64,000 bases of DNA from NCBI GenBank assembly GCA_014649555.1, contig BMTG01000008.1, positions 186,001 to 250,000 of the forward strand, read 5' to 3'. This document shows positions 1 to 8,158 of the stretch, piece after piece. Every line of letters begins with the position of its first letter. Position 1 is the stretch's first letter. The position numbers were made by a program, and so were the translations under genes. Source of the stretch: Streptomyces globisporus. GTDB taxonomy: Bacteria; Actinomycetota; Actinomycetes; Streptomycetales; Streptomycetaceae. The notes beneath the pieces were generated by a model. That model had not been told where the DNA came from, made no database searches, and saw only the letters and a program-made list of their open reading frames with translations.

Positions 1-608
1 TGCACAAGGGCGAGAAGCGATACGCCTACGCCTTCGCCGTCGTCGGCGCACCGCTCTTCCTGGCCGGCGGCTACCTCGCCTACGCGATCCTGCCGCAGAC
101 CGCCGAGATCATGCTCGGCTTCAGCCCGGACGACGTACAGAACCAGATCGGGCTCGACAGCTATCTGGACCTGCTCGTCCGCATGGTGATCGTCTTCGGT
201 CTCGCCTTCGAGCTGCCGCTGCTCCTCGTCGCGCTGAACATGACGGGCGTCGTCTCCGGCAAGCGGATGCTGAGCTGGTGGCGCGGCATGGTCGTCGGCC
301 TCACCGCCTTCGCGGCCATCGCCACCCCCGGCGGCGAGCCCATCTCGATGCTGCTCCTCGCGGGGCCGCTCGCCGTCCTCTACTTCATCGCCACCGGCTT
401 CTCGCTGCTCAACGACAAGCGCCGCAACCGCAACAACCCCGACGCCGAGCTCAGCGACGACGAGGCATCGGAACTCGATCTGACGCCCGAGCCCGTCGGC
501 CGCGTGGAGAACGTCTCCTCCTCCCGCCCCGCGCTGCCCGGCCAGAACACGGGTGAGGCCGACGGGCCCGGATCGCACCGGCTGAACGGTTACGACGACA
601 TCACCTGA
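1..608 (+). CDS. tatC: Sec-independent protein translocase TatC, 3' part
   Basis: This is the C-terminal ~201 residues of TatC, the multispanning receptor of the twin-arginine translocase, which recognises RR signal peptides and moves folded proteins across the cytoplasmic membrane. The reading frame is open from base 3, so the start lies upstream of the window. Visible are the later transmembrane helices, the family-typical stretch YLDLLVRMVIVFGLAFELP, a second RMLSWWRG-type loop and the ATPGGEP turn, followed by a ~75-residue acidic hydrophilic cytoplasmic tail of the kind added in actinomycetes. The next gene begins 18 nt downstream. At least one protein in this window (the GHL10-like hydrolase at 45748) carries an RR signal and would be a client. 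Confidence 0.95.
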   Translation, partial: HKGEKRYAYAFAVVGAPLFLAGGYLAYAILPQTAEIMLGFSPDDVQNQIGLDSYLDLLVRMVIVFGLAFELPLLLVALNMTGVVSGKRMLSWWRGMVVGLTAFAAIATPGGEPISMLLLAGPLAVLYFIATGFSLLNDKRRNRNNPDAELSDDEASELDLTPEPVGRVENVSSSRPALPGQNTGEADGPGSHRLNGYDDIT

Positions 609-613
609 CCTTG

Positions 614-619
614 TAGGGT
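614..619 (+). promoter_or_regulatory. -10 hexamer TAGGGT of a leaderless promoter
   Basis: TAGGGT ends exactly 7 nt before the GTG at 627, and no Shine-Dalgarno sequence lies in between. This is the geometry of actinobacterial leaderless transcripts, where transcription starts at the first base of the start codon. The lipid kinase gene therefore probably has its own promoter despite lying only 18 nt after tatC. Confidence 0.6.
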
Positions 620-626
620 CCGGCGG

Positions 627-1520
627 GTGACCAGCGAGATCACCCTCTTCGTCAATCCCACCGCGGGACGCGGCCGGGGCGCGCACGCCGCGCAGCCGGC
701 CGCTTCCGCGTTGCGGGACGCCGGATTCTCCGTCCGTACGGTGCTGGGTGAGGACGCCGACGACGCCCTGCGCCGGGCCCGCGAGGCCGTCGCGGCGGGG
801 ACCGGGGCACTCATAGCCGTGGGCGGGGACGGGCTGATGTCCCTCGCCCTCCAGGCCGTCGCCGGGACCGCCACCCCGCTCGGGGTCGTCGCCGTCGGCA
901 CCGGCAACGACTTCGCCCGGGCGCTGGGTCTGCCGATCCGCGACCCGGCCGCCGCCGGAAGGCTGGCCGCACGGGCCCTCAAGGACGGCGGCCACCGCGA
1001 GATCGACCTGGGACGGGTCGGCGGCCGCTGGTTCGGCACCGTCCTCGCCTCCGGCTTCGACTCGCGGGTCAACGACCGGGGCAACCGGATGCGCTTCGTC
1101 GGCGGCCGGTTCAAGTACGACCTCGCGATCCTCGCCGAACTGGCCGCCTTCAAGCCGATCACGTACCGGATCCGGCTCGACGGGGGAGAGGTCCGCGAGA
1201 TCGAGGCGACGCTCATCGCGGTGGGCAACGGGACCACGTACGGCGGGGGCATGCGGATCTGCGCCGACGCGGAGATGGACGACGGCCTCTTCGACGTGAC
1301 CGTGGTGGGGGAGTGCACCCGCACCGAGCTGCTCAAGGTCTTCCCGAAGGTCTACAAGGGCACGCATCTGGACCACCCCGCCGTCACCGTGCACCGGGTC
1401 TCCTCGATCGAGCTGGTGGCGGCCGGCGTCACGGCGTACGCGGACGGCGAACCGATGGGTGCGCTGCCGCTCACCGCCACCTGCGTACCGGGGGCCGTCC
1501 GGGTGCTCACCGGGCCCTGA
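627..1520 (+). CDS. diacylglycerol/lipid kinase (YegS/BmrU/DgkB type)
   Basis: A 297-residue soluble kinase that phosphorylates diacylglycerol or a related lipid with ATP, recycling lipid into phosphatidic acid at the inner face of the membrane. Diagnostic motifs of the DAGK catalytic domain are NPTAGRGRG near the N-terminus, the nucleotide loop VGGDG around residues 65-69, and GTGNDFAR around 92-99. The C-terminal half is the beta-rich domain typical of YegS/DgkB, and the length is normal. The start is GTG, chosen because the TAGGGT hexamer sits 7 nt upstream. It lies between tatC and a helicase gene in the same orientation; whether the substrate is diacylglycerol, sphingosine-like or undecaprenol cannot be told from sequence. 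Confidence 0.88.
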   Translation: MTSEITLFVNPTAGRGRGAHAAQPAASALRDAGFSVRTVLGEDADDALRRAREAVAAGTGALIAVGGDGLMSLALQAVAGTATPLGVVAVGTGNDFARALGLPIRDPAAAGRLAARALKDGGHREIDLGRVGGRWFGTVLASGFDSRVNDRGNRMRFVGGRFKYDLAILAELAAFKPITYRIRLDGGEVREIEATLIAVGNGTTYGGGMRICADAEMDDGLFDVTVVGECTRTELLKVFPKVYKGTHLDHPAVTVHRVSSIELVAAGVTAYADGEPMGALPLTATCVPGAVRVLTGP

Positions 1521-1601
1521 CCGGCGCCGAGAGGGTCGAAGCCCAAGGGGATTTAAAGATCGGGCTGACTGTCGGAGGTGACGGGTAGGCTCGTAGCCAA
1601 G

Positions 1602-4442
1602 ATGACAGAGGACCTCTCACCAGCTGAGCGATACCAGGCATCCCGCGCCCGTGCGGCCGAAATGGCGACGGCCCTCGGGCCCTTCCGGGAGATGTACGAC
1701 TTCGGCCTGGACCCGTTCCAGATCGAGGCCTGCCAGGCCCTGGAGGCGGGCAAGGGGGTGCTGGTCGCGGCGCCCACCGGGTCGGGCAAGACGATCGTCG
1801 GCGAGTTCGCCGTGCACCTGGCCCTGGAGCAGGGCCGCAAATGCTTCTACACCACGCCGATCAAGGCGCTCTCGAACCAGAAGTACGCCGACCTGGTCAA
1901 GCGGTACGGCGCGGACAAGGTCGGCCTGCTGACCGGCGACAACAGCGTCAACTCCGAGGCGCCGGTGGTCGTGATGACCACCGAGGTCCTGCGGAACATG
2001 CTGTACGCGGGCTCCCAGTCGCTGTCCGGCCTCGGCTATGTGGTCATGGACGAGGTGCACTACCTCTCCGACCGCTTCCGGGGCGCGGTGTGGGAGGAAG
2101 TGATCATCCACCTCCCGGAGTCGGTGACGCTGGTCTCCCTCTCGGCGACCGTGTCCAACGCGGAGGAGTTCGGCGACTGGCTGGACACCGTGCGCGGCGA
2201 CACCGAGGTCATCGTCTCCGAGCACCGTCCTGTGCCGCTGTGGCAGCACGTGATGGCCGGACGCCGGATGTACGACCTCTTCGAGGAGGGGACCGACCAC
2301 GGCGGCCGGGGCGCAGCCCGCCGCGAGGTCAACCCGGATCTGGTCCGGCTCGCCCGCCAGGAGAGCCAGAACACCTACAACCCGCGTGACCGCCGCCGGG
2401 GCAAGATGGTGCGCGAGGCCGACCGCGAGCGTGAGCGGCGTCAGCGCGGCCGGATCTGGACGCCCGGCAGGCCCGAGGTCATCGACCGGCTGGACAACGA
2501 GGGGCTGCTCCCCGCGATCACGTTCATCTTCAGCCGGGCGGGCTGCGAGGCCGCCGTCCAGCAGTGTCTGTACGCCGGACTACGGCTCAACGACGAGGAC
2601 AACCGCCGGCTGGTCCGCGAGATCGTCGAGGAGCGGACCGCGTCCATCCCCGGCGAGGACCTCCACGTGCTGGGCTACTACGAGTGGCTCGAAGGCCTGG
2701 AGCGGGGCATCGCCGCCCACCACGCGGGCATGCTGCCGACGTTCAAGGAGGTCGTCGAGGAGCTGTTCGTCCGAGGGCTGGTCAAGGCCGTCTTCGCCAC
2801 CGAGACCCTGGCGCTCGGCATCAACATGCCCGCGCGCTCGGTGGTGCTGGAGAAGCTCGTCAAGTGGAACGGCGAGCAGCACGCCGACATCACCCCCGGC
2901 GAGTACACCCAGCTCACCGGCCGGGCCGGACGCCGCGGCATCGACGTGGAGGGCCACGCGGTGGTCCTGTGGCAGCGCGGCCTCGACCCGACGGCGCTGG
3001 CCGGACTCGCGGGGACGCGTACGTATCCGCTGCGCTCCAGCTTCCGCCCCTCGTACAACATGGCGGTCAACCTGGTGCAGCAGTTCGGGCGGCACAGGTC
3101 GCGGGAGCTGCTGGAGACCTCGTTCGCCCAGTTCCAGGCCGACAAGTCGGTGGTCGGGATTTCCCGGCAGGTGCAGCGCAACGAGGAGGGCCTGGAGGGC
3201 TACAAGGAGGGCATGACCTGCCACCTCGGGGACTTCGAGGAGTACGCGCGCCTGCGGCGCGACCTCAAGGACCGCGAGACGGAGCTGGCCAAGCAGGGTG
3301 CGGCGCAGCGGCGGGCGGCTGCGGCCTCGTCCCTGGAGAAGCTGAAGCCGGGCGATGTCATCCACGTTCCGACAGGGAAGTTCGCGGGGCTGGCCTTGGT
3401 GCTGGACCCGGGGCTGCCCGCCGGGCGGGCCAACGGGCATCGCGGCTTCGACCACCACGACGGGCCTCGGCCGCTGGTGCTGACGGCCGAGCGGCAGGTC
3501 AAGCGGCTGGCCTCGATGGACTTCCCGGTGCCGGTGGAGGCGCTCGAGCGGATGCGCGTCCCGAAGTCGTTCAACCCGCGCTCGCCGCAGTCCCGGCGCG
3601 ATCTGGCCTCCGCACTGCGGTCCAAGGCCGGGCACATCGTGCCCGACCGGCACCGCAAGGGGCGGGCGCCGGCCGCCGACGACCGCGAGATCGCCCGGCT
3701 GCGGACCGAGCTGCGGGCCCACCCGTGCCACGGGTGCGACGAGCGGGAGGACCACGCGCGGTGGGCCGAGCGCTACCACCGGCTGCAGCGGGACACCCGG
3801 CAGCTGGAGAAGCGGATCGAGGGGCGGACGAACACGATCGCCCGGACCTTCGACCGGATCGTCGCGCTCCTCACCGAGCTGGACTACCTCCGGGGCAACG
3901 AGGTCACCGCCAACGGGCGGCGGCTGGCGCGGCTGTACGGGGAGCTGGACCTGCTCGCCAGTGAATGTCTGCGGGAGGGTGTGTGGGAGGGGCTCAACCC
4001 TGCCGAGCTCGCCGCGTGCGTCTCGGCGTTGGTGTATGAGGCACGGCAGGCCGATGACGCGGTCGCACCCAAGCTGCCGGCCGGTCCCGCCAAGGTCGCC
4101 ATGGGCGAGATGGTGCGGATCTGGGGGCGGCTGGACGCCCTGGAGGAGGACTTCAAGATCAACCAGACGGAAGGGGTCGGGCAGCGCGAGCCCGATCTCG
4201 GCTTCGCCTGGGCGGTCTACATGTGGGCCTCCGGCCGGACGCTGGACGAGGTGCTGCGCGAGGCGGAGATGCCGGCGGGGGACTTCGTGCGGTGGTGCAA
4301 GCAGGTGATCGACGTGCTGGGGCAGGTGGCCGCGGCGGCGCCTCGGGATGCGGGGGAGGGGGCTTCCGGCGTGGCGAAGAGTGCGCGTAAGGCGGTGGAT
4401 GCGGTGTTGCGGGGGGTTGTGGCGTACAGCTCGGTGGGGTGA
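1602..4442 (+). CDS. DEAD/DEAH-box RNA helicase, Ski2/Mtr4-like (HelY family)
   Basis: A 946-residue superfamily 2 helicase. Residues 57-64 are the Walker A APTGSGKT, the DEVH box lies near 150, the SAT motif (SLSATVS) near 180, and motif [12 protein letters not shown] near 437. The last ~170 residues match the DSHCT domain of Mtr4/Ski2 proteins. A basic insert (residues ~235-290) and a long central arm separate the two RecA lobes from DSHCT. Bacterial members are actinobacterial-specific and thought to act on RNA or nucleic-acid remodelling. I chose the ATG at 1602; an in-frame GTG at 1578 is possible, but its GGAGG abuts the start codon with no spacer. A TAGGCT hexamer lies at 1586-1591. 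Confidence 0.9.
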   Translation: MTEDLSPAERYQASRARAAEMATALGPFREMYDFGLDPFQIEACQALEAGKGVLVAAPTGSGKTIVGEFAVHLALEQGRKCFYTTPIKALSNQKYADLVKRYGADKVGLLTGDNSVNSEAPVVVMTTEVLRNMLYAGSQSLSGLGYVVMDEVHYLSDRFRGAVWEEVIIHLPESVTLVSLSATVSNAEEFGDWLDTVRGDTEVIVSEHRPVPLWQHVMAGRRMYDLFEEGTDHGGRGAARREVNPDLVRLARQESQNTYNPRDRRRGKMVREADRERERRQRGRIWTPGRPEVIDRLDNEGLLPAITFIFSRAGCEAAVQQCLYAGLRLNDEDNRRLVREIVEERTASIPGEDLHVLGYYEWLEGLERGIAAHHAGMLPTFKEVVEELFVRGLVKAVFATETLALGINMPARSVVLEKLVKWNGEQHADITPGEYTQLTGRAGRRGIDVEGHAVVLWQRGLDPTALAGLAGTRTYPLRSSFRPSYNMAVNLVQQFGRHRSRELLETSFAQFQADKSVVGISRQVQRNEEGLEGYKEGMTCHLGDFEEYARLRRDLKDRETELAKQGAAQRRAAAASSLEKLKPGDVIHVPTGKFAGLALVLDPGLPAGRANGHRGFDHHDGPRPLVLTAERQVKRLASMDFPVPVEALERMRVPKSFNPRSPQSRRDLASALRSKAGHIVPDRHRKGRAPAADDREIARLRTELRAHPCHGCDEREDHARWAERYHRLQRDTRQLEKRIEGRTNTIARTFDRIVALLTELDYLRGNEVTANGRRLARLYGELDLLASECLREGVWEGLNPAELAACVSALVYEARQADDAVAPKLPAGPAKVAMGEMVRIWGRLDALEEDFKINQTEGVGQREPDLGFAWAVYMWASGRTLDEVLREAEMPAGDFVRWCKQVIDVLGQVAAAAPRDAGEGASGVAKSARKAVDAVLRGVVAYSSVG

Positions 4443-4517
4443 GCGGTGGCGTGGCGGGGAGCGGGGGCGCCTGCGGCGGGCTTGTTCCCCTGCCCGCCCC
4501 TTCCCGAAACCGGGGCT

Positions 4518-4606
4518 CTGCCCTGGGCCCCGCTCCTCAAGCGCCGGAGGGGCTGGGAGGTGGGGCGCTGCCCTGGGCCCCGCTCCTCAAGCGCCGGAGG
4601 GGCTGG
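4518..4606. repeat. two direct copies of a Streptomyces intergenic GC-rich element
   Basis: The same 39-nt sequence, beginning CTGCCCTGGGCCCC and ending GGAGGGGCTGG, occurs at 4518-4556 and again at 4568-4606 (50-nt period). It resembles the 'CTCAA(A/G)CGCCGGAGGGGCTG' element that I know to be scattered between Streptomyces genes. A 7-bp hairpin (4475-4481 with 4492-4498) just before it could terminate the helicase transcript. No gene is seen in 4443-4663. Confidence 0.75.
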
Positions 4607-4663
4607 AAGCGCCAGGCCGAGGTGAGGAGCGGGGTTGTAGGGGTTGCGCGTCGTGCTCGTCCG

Positions 4664-5101
4664 TCAGGTGCTGCGCGTTCTCGTCGTTGCTCCTGCGCAG
4701 ACCATGCCCAGCAGCACCGTCAGTCCGCCGACGACGATGTTGTTGATCACGATTCCGGCGTCCGGGCTGCTGCCCACCACCCAGGTCGACACGATGACCC
4801 ATGCCCCAATGGCGCAGATCGCCCAGCTCAGGCCGTACATGCGCTCGGGCATCACGGTGAAGCCGAGAGCCAGTACCGCGATGGCGATACCCATCACCAG
4901 GTTGTGCGTGACCAGAGCCGGCTGGCTCGCCGTGAAGTGAAGCACCCACGGGGAGACGGCGCAGTAGAGGCCGACGAGGAAGACCGGCGCGTCCACCAGC
5001 GCCACATCGCGGCCGCCCATCACGCGGTCGTACCGTGCACGCATTTCGGAGGCGTCGGGGTGGCCCGACAAGTCACTCCTCGCGTGTGAGACGTTGCTCA
5101 T
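4664..5101 (-). CDS. SPW-repeat integral membrane protein
   Basis: A 145-residue membrane protein with a hydrophilic N-terminus (~40 residues) and four hydrophobic segments arranged as two SPW repeats: the first reads CAVSPWVLHF, the second has the degenerate form GAWVIVSTWVVG. SPW-repeat proteins are small bacterial membrane proteins of unknown function. The ATG is preceded by GAAGGAG at a good distance. It is transcribed towards the helicase gene and is separated from the fasciclin gene upstream by ~200 nt containing a strong terminator hairpin, so it is probably monocistronic. Confidence 0.8.
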   Translation of the reverse strand: MSNVSHARSDLSGHPDASEMRARYDRVMGGRDVALVDAPVFLVGLYCAVSPWVLHFTASQPALVTHNLVMGIAIAVLALGFTVMPERMYGLSWAICAIGAWVIVSTWVVGSSPDAGIVINNIVVGGLTVLLGMVCAGATTRTRST

Positions 5102-5230
5102 GAGTTTTCGTCTCCTTCGGTCCTGCGAGCCCTGCCGCTGTGCGGATGGGTGCGGCAGGCACCCATACCTCCATAGTGCGCTTATCCGGCGCTTATGTGT
5201 ACATTTCGGGCGGGGTTTTTCCCGGGTACG

Positions 5231-5275
5231 ACGAGGGGCGGGAAGCCGCGTACACCGCGGCTGCCCGCCCCTCGT
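5231..5275 (-). terminator. two-tier terminator hairpin after the fasciclin gene
   Basis: The arms ACGAGGGGCGGG (5231-5242) and CCCGCCCCTCGT (5264-5275) pair perfectly, and an inner stem AGCCGCG/CGCGGCT extends the helix. It lies 23 nt past the fasciclin stop codon and separates that unit from the SPW gene. Confidence 0.8.
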
Positions 5276-5297
5276 CGATGGGGGAATCGGTGGAGGA

Positions 5298-5945
5298 CTA
5301 CTTCGGGGGCATCAGGACCGTGTCGACGATGTAGACGGTCGCGTTGGCGGTCGGGACGTTGCCGCAGACGACCTTCGAGTTGTCGTTCACGGTGTACTCC
5401 GTGCCCGAGCCGGCCGTCGTCAGCTTGCTCTTCTCCAGGGTGTCGAAGGACCCCTTCTCCAGCTGCTGCGGCGTCAGCTTCTCGCCCACCACGTGGTAGG
5501 TGAGGACCTTGGTGAGCTCGGCCTTGTTCGCCAGCAGCGCGTCCAGGTCGGCCTTCGGGATCTTCGCGAAGGCGTCGTTGGTCGGGGCGAACACCGTGAT
5601 GTTCTCGGCGTTGTTGAGCGTGTCGACCAGGCCGGCCTGCTTCACGGCGGCCACCAGTGTCGACAGCTCCTCGTTGTTCGAGGCGGCCGTCGCGACCGGG
5701 TCCTTCGCCATGCCGTCGAACGAGCCCGCGCCTTCCTTCGGCACCGACGAACAGGCCGGACCGAACGGCTCGTTCATGGTCGCCGAGTCGTCGGCCGAGG
5801 GGCTCGCCGGCGCGGATGCGCTGGGCGTGGAGCCAGCTGCCGAGTCCTTGGAGGAGTCGTCCGACGAGCAGGCGGTCAGCGCCAGCGGCAGCACGGCTGC
5901 TGCGGACACGGCGACGGCTGCGCGGCGGAAGAGGAGCGTGTTCAT
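5298..5945 (-). CDS. fasciclin-domain surface lipoprotein (MPT70/MPT83-like)
   Basis: A 215-residue exported lipoprotein. The N-terminal signal ends in the lipobox LTAC, whose Cys would be diacylated after Lgt/Lsp processing. A ~40-residue Ser/Ala/Pro/Asp linker follows, then one FAS1 domain with the conserved ITVFAPTNDAF (H1) and YHVVGEKL (H2-type) motifs. This is the architecture of mycobacterial MPT83; MPT70/MPT83 are the best known targets of SigK in Mycobacterium tuberculosis. The start is the ATG at 5945, with AGGAGAA 7 nt before it. A SigK-type promoter (6003-6031) lies ~50 nt upstream, and the sigK gene itself is in this window. FAS1 domains act in adhesion; the ligand here is unknown. 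Confidence 0.93.
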   Translation of the reverse strand: MNTLLFRRAAVAVSAAAVLPLALTACSSDDSSKDSAAGSTPSASAPASPSADDSATMNEPFGPACSSVPKEGAGSFDGMAKDPVATAASNNEELSTLVAAVKQAGLVDTLNNAENITVFAPTNDAFAKIPKADLDALLANKAELTKVLTYHVVGEKLTPQQLEKGSFDTLEKSKLTTAGSGTEYTVNDNSKVVCGNVPTANATVYIVDTVLMPPK

Positions 5946-6002
5946 GGCGTTTCTCCTGGATCGGGAGGGTAGTGCGGAGAGCGGTCTGTTCTGACACGAG
6001 GG

Positions 6003-6031
6003 GTTCGGCGCCGGGGCGGCCCGCGGATTGG
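6003..6031 (-). promoter_or_regulatory. SigK-type promoter of the fasciclin gene
   Basis: Read on the minus strand: -35 CCAATCC (6025-6031), 16-nt spacer, -10 CCGAAC (6003-6008). The -35 is embedded in GACCAATCCG, shared exactly with the two other SigK-type promoters here. The mycobacterial SigK consensus I know is CCATCC-N16/17-CCGAAT. The predicted leader is about 50 nt. Confidence 0.75.
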
Positions 6032-6076
6032 TCCCGGACTCCTCATTCACCCGTTCGGAGCAGATCCGGTGATCGA

Positions 6077-6104
6077 CCAATCCGTTCGGCCATCAGCCAC
6101 GAAT
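6077..6104 (+). promoter_or_regulatory. SigK-type promoter of the lipid-modification operon
   Basis: CCAATCC (6077-6083), 15-nt spacer, ACGAAT (6099-6104), inside the common 10-mer GACCAATCCG. It drives the rightward operon starting at 6165. It is back-to-back with the fasciclin promoter, only 45 nt between the two -35 elements, so both units can be switched on together. Confidence 0.75.
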
Positions 6105-6164
6105 GCCACTTGAGGGGCGCTCCAACAGCGCTCCGACCAGGCGGAAGAACCGGAGGGAGCCGGG

Positions 6165-7439
6165 ATGGCAGGGGAACGGCGGCGCACGGCCGTGGTGGGG
6201 TCCGGAGTGGCGGGACTGACCGCCGCCCACGTTCTCCACGACGTTCATGAGGTGACGCTCTACGAGGCGGACGACCGCGTCGGCGGCCACGCCCACACCC
6301 ATGATCTGGCCGCGTCCGACGGCCGGGTGCACCGTGTCGACTCCGGGTTCATCGTGCACAACCGACGGACCTACCCCCACCTGCTGCGGCTCTACGACGA
6401 ACTGGGCGTCGCCACGCAGGAGTCCGAGATGTCGATGTCCGTACGCTGCGAGGGCTGCGGTCTGGAGTACGCCGGAGCCCGGGGTCCCGCCGGGCTCTTC
6501 GCACAGCCGCGCTCCGCCGTGCGCGGCCCCTATCTGCGGATGCTCGCCGAGGTGCCGCGCTTCCACCGTGCCGCCCGGGCCCTGCTGGCGCTGCCGGAGA
6601 GCGGGGCGAGCGGTATGACGCTGGGGGAGTTCGCCCGGCGCGGGCGCTTCTCGCCGTACTTCCACGCCCACTTCCTGACGCCCATGGTCTCCGCCGTCTG
6701 GTCCTGCGACCCGGTCACCGCCCTGCGCTACCCGGCCCGCTATCTCTTCCGCTTCCTCGACCACCACGGCATGCTCACCATCGGGAACTCCCCGGTCTGG
6801 CGCACCGTCACCGGCGGTTCGCGCTCTTACGTCGACCTCGTCGTCAAGCAGCTCGCCGCCGTGCACACCGCGACCCCGGTCCGCGCCATCACCCGGCACG
6901 CGGACGGCGTCGACATCACCACCGAGGACGGCACGACCACCCCTTACGACTCCGTCGTCATCGCCACCCACCCCGACCAGGCGCTGCGGATGCTCGCCGA
7001 CCCGACCGACGCCGAGCGCAGCACGCTCGGCGCGTTCCGGTACTCCCGCAACCCGACGCTGCTGCACACGGACACCACGCTGCTGCCGCGCGCCCGGGGC
7101 GCCCGCGCTTCCTGGAACTACCTGATGCCCTCGTGCGCCGCCGACGCCGACCGGGTGACAGTGAGCTACGACATGAACCGGCTCCAGCGGCTCGACGCCC
7201 CGGACACCTACGTCGTCACCCTGAACGGCGCCGACCGGGTCGACCCGGACACCGTCCGAGCCCGCATGGTCTACGAGCACCCCGTCTACACCCCGGAGTC
7301 GGTCGCGGCCCAGACCCGGCTGCACACCCTGTCCGGCCCCGTCACCGCCTACGCGGGGGCGTACCACGGCTGGGGCTTCCACGAGGACGGCTGCCGTTCG
7401 GGGGTCGAGGCAGCCGCCGCCCTGGGGGTGAGGTGGTGA
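6165..7439 (+). CDS. FAD/NAD-dependent oxidoreductase, amine-oxidase fold (COG2907)
   Basis: A 424-residue flavoprotein starting with the dinucleotide-binding fold VVGSGVAGLTAAHVL (residues ~10-24) and the second FAD motif YEADDRVGGHAHTH. The C-terminal FAD contact region has AYAGAYHGWGFHEDGCRSG. This COG2907 family accompanies DUF1365 and cyclopropane-synthase-like genes in many bacteria and corresponds to Rv0449c next to sigK in M. tuberculosis. It probably oxidises or desaturates membrane fatty acyl chains, but the exact reaction is unproven. GGAGGGAG precedes the ATG. It is the first gene of a five-gene operon with 4-nt overlaps (6165-11566) driven by a SigK-type promoter. Confidence 0.88.
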   Translation: MAGERRRTAVVGSGVAGLTAAHVLHDVHEVTLYEADDRVGGHAHTHDLAASDGRVHRVDSGFIVHNRRTYPHLLRLYDELGVATQESEMSMSVRCEGCGLEYAGARGPAGLFAQPRSAVRGPYLRMLAEVPRFHRAARALLALPESGASGMTLGEFARRGRFSPYFHAHFLTPMVSAVWSCDPVTALRYPARYLFRFLDHHGMLTIGNSPVWRTVTGGSRSYVDLVVKQLAAVHTATPVRAITRHADGVDITTEDGTTTPYDSVVIATHPDQALRMLADPTDAERSTLGAFRYSRNPTLLHTDTTLLPRARGARASWNYLMPSCAADADRVTVSYDMNRLQRLDAPDTYVVTLNGADRVDPDTVRARMVYEHPVYTPESVAAQTRLHTLSGPVTAYAGAYHGWGFHEDGCRSGVEAAAALGVRW

Positions 7440-8158
7440 GCGCCCTCTACCCGTGCACCATCACGCACGTACGGAACCGGCCGACGAAGTACGCGCTCCG
7501 GCACCGGACCTACCTGTGGCTGATCGACCCCGACCGGCCGCCCCGGCTGCCGCGCGCCCTGCGGCCGCTGGCCCGGTTCGACCCCCGTGACCACTTCGGC
7601 GGCACCGCCCCCACCATCCGGGCCGGTCTCGAGCGTTTCCTGCGGGCCCGGGGCGTGGAGCTGGGCGACGGCACCGTCACCATGCTCACCCAGGCCCGGG
7701 TGCTCGGGTACGTCTTCAACCCGATCACCGTCTACTGGTGCCACCGAGCCGACGGCAGTCCCCTCTGCGTCGTCGCCGAGGTGCACAACACGTACGGCGG
7801 ACGGCACGGCTATCTCCTGCGTCCCGACGGTAATGACCGTGCCGTGACCGGCAAGGAGTTCTACGTCTCGCCGTTCTTCCCCGTGGACGGCGGCTACCGG
7901 ATGCGGCTGCCCGAGCCCGGGTCCCGTCTCGACCTGAGCGTCCACCTGGAGCGTGAGGGGGCGCGCCCGTTCACCGCGACCGTACGGGGCACCCGCCGCC
8001 CGGCCACCCCCGGGGAGCTGGTGCGTCTCGCCCTGCGCCACCCCTTCTCCACCGTCCTCGTCTCCGCCGCGATCCGCCTGCACGGCATCCGGCTCTATCT
8101 GCGCGGGCTCCCCGTGCAACCCCGTCCCCCGCACCGCACACAGGAAGGCATGCAGTGA
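7436..8158 (+). CDS. DUF1365 family protein
   Basis: A 240-residue protein of the DUF1365 family (COG3496; Rv0448c in the mycobacterial sigK locus). Recognisable features are the N-terminal HVRNRPTKYALRHRTYLWLIDPD, the central LGYVFNPITVYWCH motif, EVHNTYGGRHGY and the KEFYVSPFF segment. Its biochemical role is unknown, but it is almost always encoded beside a COG2907 flavoprotein and a CFA-synthase homologue, suggesting it takes part in the same acyl-chain modification. The GTG start at 7436 overlaps the previous stop codon as GTGA, so translation is coupled; an alternative GTG lies one codon upstream. Confidence 0.88.
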   Translation: MSALYPCTITHVRNRPTKYALRHRTYLWLIDPDRPPRLPRALRPLARFDPRDHFGGTAPTIRAGLERFLRARGVELGDGTVTMLTQARVLGYVFNPITVYWCHRADGSPLCVVAEVHNTYGGRHGYLLRPDGNDRAVTGKEFYVSPFFPVDGGYRMRLPEPGSRLDLSVHLEREGARPFTATVRGTRRPATPGELVRLALRHPFSTVLVSAAIRLHGIRLYLRGLPVQPRPPHRTQEGMQ

